In this document: in pieces, positions 60,708 to 64,000 of the stretch
How the letters are laid out: the number at the start of each line of letters is the position of its first letter
Numbering within the stretch: position 1 is the stretch's first letter
Assembly: GCA_035772785.1 (NCBI GenBank)
Contig: JAOCPU010000030.1
Coordinates: 248,001-312,000, forward strand
Direction: 5' to 3'
DNA length: 64,000 bases
Source of the DNA: Phlebiopsis flavidoalba
Taxonomy: Eukaryota; Basidiomycota; Agaricomycetes; Polyporales; Phanerochaetaceae
Translations under genes and position numbers: made by a program
Notes under the pieces: generated by a model
The model's database searches: none
Told to the model about the DNA's origin: nothing
The model's input: only the letters and a program-made list of their open reading frames with translations

Positions 60708-63549
60708 ATGTATAGGCTCAAGTCTCTGTTGGGCCTCCTGGCTACCCTTGGGGTTGTCCACGCCCAGGTGAGCAGCAGCTGGCCGCACGATTATCCCGGA
60801 AAGGGCCTCAGGCGACTTTAGTCCTGAGTGGCAGTCATGGTGAGTACATCTCTATTTGCCCGTACCCCGTTTCTCACCAGTAATTCGCCTCTCAGATTTC
60901 CGGGTGAACGCCTCGCTCCCCAACTCACTTTCCCGATTGAACGTAGTTGGGCGGGAAATATTCCCGTCGACCGGGCTAACCATCCTAACGACACGCGCTT
61001 CTTTTGCGCCTGGGAGAAGCAAAACGGGTCCTTTCACTGCTGAGAGCGATGAGCCTTGGGGTATCTGGCTTAATGGAGGGTGAGGCGTCCCGTCAAATGA
61101 AACGAAGCCAGTCTCTGAACCCGACATGTAGACCAGGCTCATCCAGTATGCTTGGCCTTTCTTCGAGGTAATATATGATGAGCTTCGCATTAAACCGTCT
61201 ACTCATGACCCCAATCTCTAGACATGGCCCATTGCACGTCGCAGACGACTATTCATCTGTACAAAAATAACTACAGCTGGGATAACGTTTCGCGGACTAG
61301 GTCTGGATCGACCAACCTGTGTAAGATCATTTCTCATATACGCCATGATCTCTTGCTGACTTACGACAGCGGAAACTGGATTTTTTCTACTGCTGATGCG
61401 ACGGGATTTAGTGAGTTTTCTTTCAAACTGTGTGAAAACTGTTAACTGATGACGTTGGTACTAGTTGATGACGGAGGACCAGATGGGCGAAGACTTTCGT
61501 GAGCCAGCTTCTCAATAGCTTCCTGGTACTTCTTCTCATTCTTGCGCCATCTTCATAGATGGAACTTCCTCTCGAATCTCGTCAAAGTCTTCCCGAATTT
61601 GAAGACTCGGCCCTTGCATATCACTGGCGAGAGCTACGCTGGCACCTACGCTTGAGTAGGTCCCGCTCTGTTTCCACATGACAGCTCGCTGTTGCTAAAC
61701 ACGTAACTGTTAGCCGATTATCATCACCAAGGCATACTTCGGCCTCGAAGACCCGCCGGTAAATCTCACACACGAATCGCCGTCGGCGATGGAACGCTGT
61801 GGAAACTTTGCGGTCTCAACGAAATCTCAGTGGTACGGTTGGATTCTTCGAGATCTGGTCTTTAGTTAAAGCGATAATCTGCACAGGTCCAAGTCATCGA
61901 AACCTACCCGCAGCTCATCGGCTATGATCACTGAAGTGTACGAATACTTCAAAGAACAGTACGTTTTCCTCGCATATCAGTCATTATTTCTATTTTATAC
62001 TTAATGGACATTCCGCCAGGCATCATCTTTGCGAATTTGATTTTTGAACATATCCTCATCCTCAACCTTCGACTTTCCCCACTATCAACCCTCCGTATCC
62101 TACTGAGATCCGATTCGTCCGAAACTCAGAGACCGCAAGACCAACCTTCTCAAAAACCTCCTGACAACAGGACGTCCTCGCCGAAGCGTTCTGAATCCCT
62201 GTCACCAGCACAGCTCGAGGGACGGGAACTATGGGAAACGAGACTTGTCTGGTCGTCCGAACGGTACAATCGACCCGTATTATTTGTGTGATTTGTTCGA
62301 CGAGATGGTTGAATACGCACTGAACTTCTCACTGCCCCTGGAGTAAGTGGCTCAATTTCTGAGTTTATCGTGAGGTTGCACTGATGAGCGATCTTCTGTA
62401 CTAGAGGGTCACGACTACAACGGCATCGATTTCTACAACGTCCTCGACGCGCTCGATCCCGAAGCTCCTATGGATGCAAGTGTATTTCTGAATAGTGCGT
62501 TCTCTTGTCCAAACTTCCCTACGGAAAGATCACTCAAGACAGAATAGACGACGTCGTCTACGCGCTGCGTATACATGCTCCAACGAGCAAGGACTGGGCC
62601 GAAGCCATCAACTATCCGTTCGGTGATTTCCGTTTTGGCCTCGATTCTCGTCTAGAATTATGCTGACTCTCATCTTTAGGCAGTCTCAAACGAAACTGAG
62701 GGTGTAGATCCCTAGCCTCGACGTAAGCATAATGATTAAAGTTGATGTATGGCGCGCAAATCTGATTGGAGTGCAAAGGCCGTATGTCTTTCTTGACGGA
62801 GCTCGCTACGAACGCCACCGAACGAGGGGTGCATGTCATCGTCTATTCGGGCAATGACGATTCTCTCGTCGCGCACAGGTTGTCGGCTCAGAGGGTATGT
62901 GTCGTGCTATTTTGAAGTCACAGTGTGTTGTTGACTCTTGATTTCACAGTCGTCATCCAGGTACGCTCTACAGACCGGTTTCGTTTCGGTATGAGTCTAA
63001 CTTTGGGGATAGAACAACGACTTTTGGCGGTATATCCGAGGCTTTACAAGGCCACCTTCGACCCCTTGGTACTCAAGATGATGGCGAATTTGCAGGAATA
63101 GTCCACCAAGATAGCGTAATTGGACCTTTGTCTTGTTCAAAGGCGCCGGTCATCTTGTGCCCCAGCAGCAGCCCGAACACGTGCGTTTTCAACCACCTTC
63201 CTGAAACCACTCCTTACAACAGTCCACAGGCTTTCACATTCCTCCGTGAATTCGTGTTTGGCTCTCCAACACAGACCATGGACTCATCTTCAACGGGACT
63301 GTCATCGGCGCGAGAATGTGACCCTCGCGCCCCCCCCCCTGCGCAGCCGTTTCTTCCTGGGCCAGCTGGCAATCTGTATGTGGCTAGGCTCCCGCGCACC
63401 ACTCAGTCTACTTACACCGCGCCTAGCGCGACGACTTGCTGCACTGGGAGAGCTACGCCGCGACAGCGATCGACGAAGTGCTAGTAAATTCAGCCCCCTC
63501 CCAACAGCAGCCTGAGGTACCCATAAACGTTTATCCACGATGTATGTAG
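60708..63549 (+). CDS. S10 serine carboxypeptidase, secreted
   Basis: Serine carboxypeptidase of family S10. Signal peptide MYRLKSLLGLLATLGVVHAQ, then SSSWPHDYPGK; one extra base before the first splice donor. Exon pieces in order: DFRVNASLPNS; ERSWAGNIPVDRANHPNDT, AWEK, NGSF, AESDEPWGIWLNGG; after an intron PGSSSM (61132); DDYSSV, NNYSWD; ATGF; LHITGESYAGTY-like with the catalytic Ser in GESYAGTY (61626); AYFGLEDPP, IGDGT; VIETYPQLIGYD; YDLFDEMVEYALNFS-like; GHDYNGIDFYNVLD-like; IVYSGNDDSLVAHRL with the catalytic Asp (62844 on); AGHLVPQQQPEH with the catalytic His (63151); AFTFLREFVFGS; ending WESYAATAIDEVLVNSAP and VYPRCM-stop at 63549. All triad residues are present, so the gene is probably functional once indel errors are discounted. 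About ten introns. Paralogue in inverted orientation at the left edge. Confidence 0.88.
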
Positions 63550-64000
63550 CTTGATGACAGTTGCTGCTGACGTGTTCTCGGTGCAATTATCGATAATTAA
63601 CGCATGTTAGTCAAGAGCGAGACACTACAATGAGTCGCTCCGTTGACACGCCAAAAAAACCCCAGGCTCATGCCACAGCCACATATTGTTGAAGCTGTGT
63701 CCTACAACGTACCCAAATTGGAGAGTTTAAAACATGGCAATCGCTGCGTATCTCGACCTGAAAATATTATCTTCAGAGCATGCTGCAGAGTATGTAAAAG
63801 TCTCACAATTGCATTGACGTCTTGGTGATCTTGGCCATTGGATTCTTGGTTTCTGAGAGCTACCTCGTGGACAGTGACAACCACTTCGTCACTCTTTTTA
63901 CCCCGGCATCATTTTAAATCCACTGAGTGTATCATCAGCAGATAGTCCTTCGGGGGCTTGATTCTTCTTCGTGTTGATCGCGGCTATGCAGCTGCTCGCC
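63550..64000. other. Terminal stretch, no recognised gene
   Basis: Downstream region of the carboxypeptidase; only short frames on both strands. Confidence 0.5.

Noticed and set aside
1..64000. CRISPR arrays, bacterial operons, riboswitches and viral genes
   Set aside because: None seen; gene structure is eukaryotic with GT-AG introns throughout and no regularly spaced repeats.

Overview
This is nuclear DNA of a filamentous basidiomycete, most likely an Agaricomycete. The evidence is GC-rich genes split by many short GT-AG introns, fungal protein families (Snt2, Rxt3, Rom2-type RhoGEF, RRT8-like, DUF6533), and two short ORFs that start like basidiomycete lipopeptide pheromone precursors and end in CaaX boxes (CTIA, CVIA). 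Almost every recognisable gene, including the essential ribosomal protein L11, changes reading frame by one or two bases inside conserved exons. I read this mainly as uncorrected indel errors in a draft assembly rather than decay. Exon limits are therefore approximate, and gene spans run from the most credible start to the most credible stop.

Layout. 1-262 (-): 5' end of an S10 serine carboxypeptidase. 0.3-5.6 kb: no supported gene. 5.7-9.6 kb (+): Snt2-like chromatin protein (BAH, PHD, ELM2, SANT, GATA-like, extended PHD). 9.7-14.1 kb (-): rhodanese-USP ubiquitin hydrolase of the Ubp4/Doa4/USP8 type, tail to tail with Snt2. 15.1-17.4 kb (+): Ran-binding-domain protein. 18.5-19.8 kb (+): unrecognised coding exons. 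21.5-23.5 kb (+): Rxt3, an Rpd3 histone deacetylase complex subunit. 23.9-24.6 kb (-): ribosomal protein L11 (uL5). 24.7-30.2 kb: gene-poor, with a pheromone precursor at 28.1 kb (+). 30.3-31.3 kb (+): DUF7330-like protein, then GC-rich sequence to 34.6 kb with a partly duplicated module. 35.6-37.1 kb (-): F-box protein. 39.3-44.1 kb (-): Rho1 GEF (DEP-DH-PH-CNH). 44.1-49.0 kb: gene-poor. 49.1-49.8 kb (+): small hypothetical protein. 50.2-52.4 kb (+): J-domain/DnaJ-X protein. 53.1 kb (-): second pheromone precursor. 55.3-56.4 kb (+): RRT8/EI24-like membrane protein. 57.5-59.1 kb (+): DUF6533 membrane protein. 60.7-63.5 kb (+): S10 serine carboxypeptidase with a recognisable catalytic triad, inverted relative to the copy at the left edge.

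How the genes relate. Most are unlinked housekeeping genes. Two exceptions stand out. Snt2 and Rxt3, both tied to Rpd3 deacetylase complexes in yeast, lie 12 kb apart. The two pheromone precursor genes lie 25 kb apart in opposite orientation, with similar promoters and no STE3-type receptor that I could recognise between or beside them. They are the most interesting content of the window.
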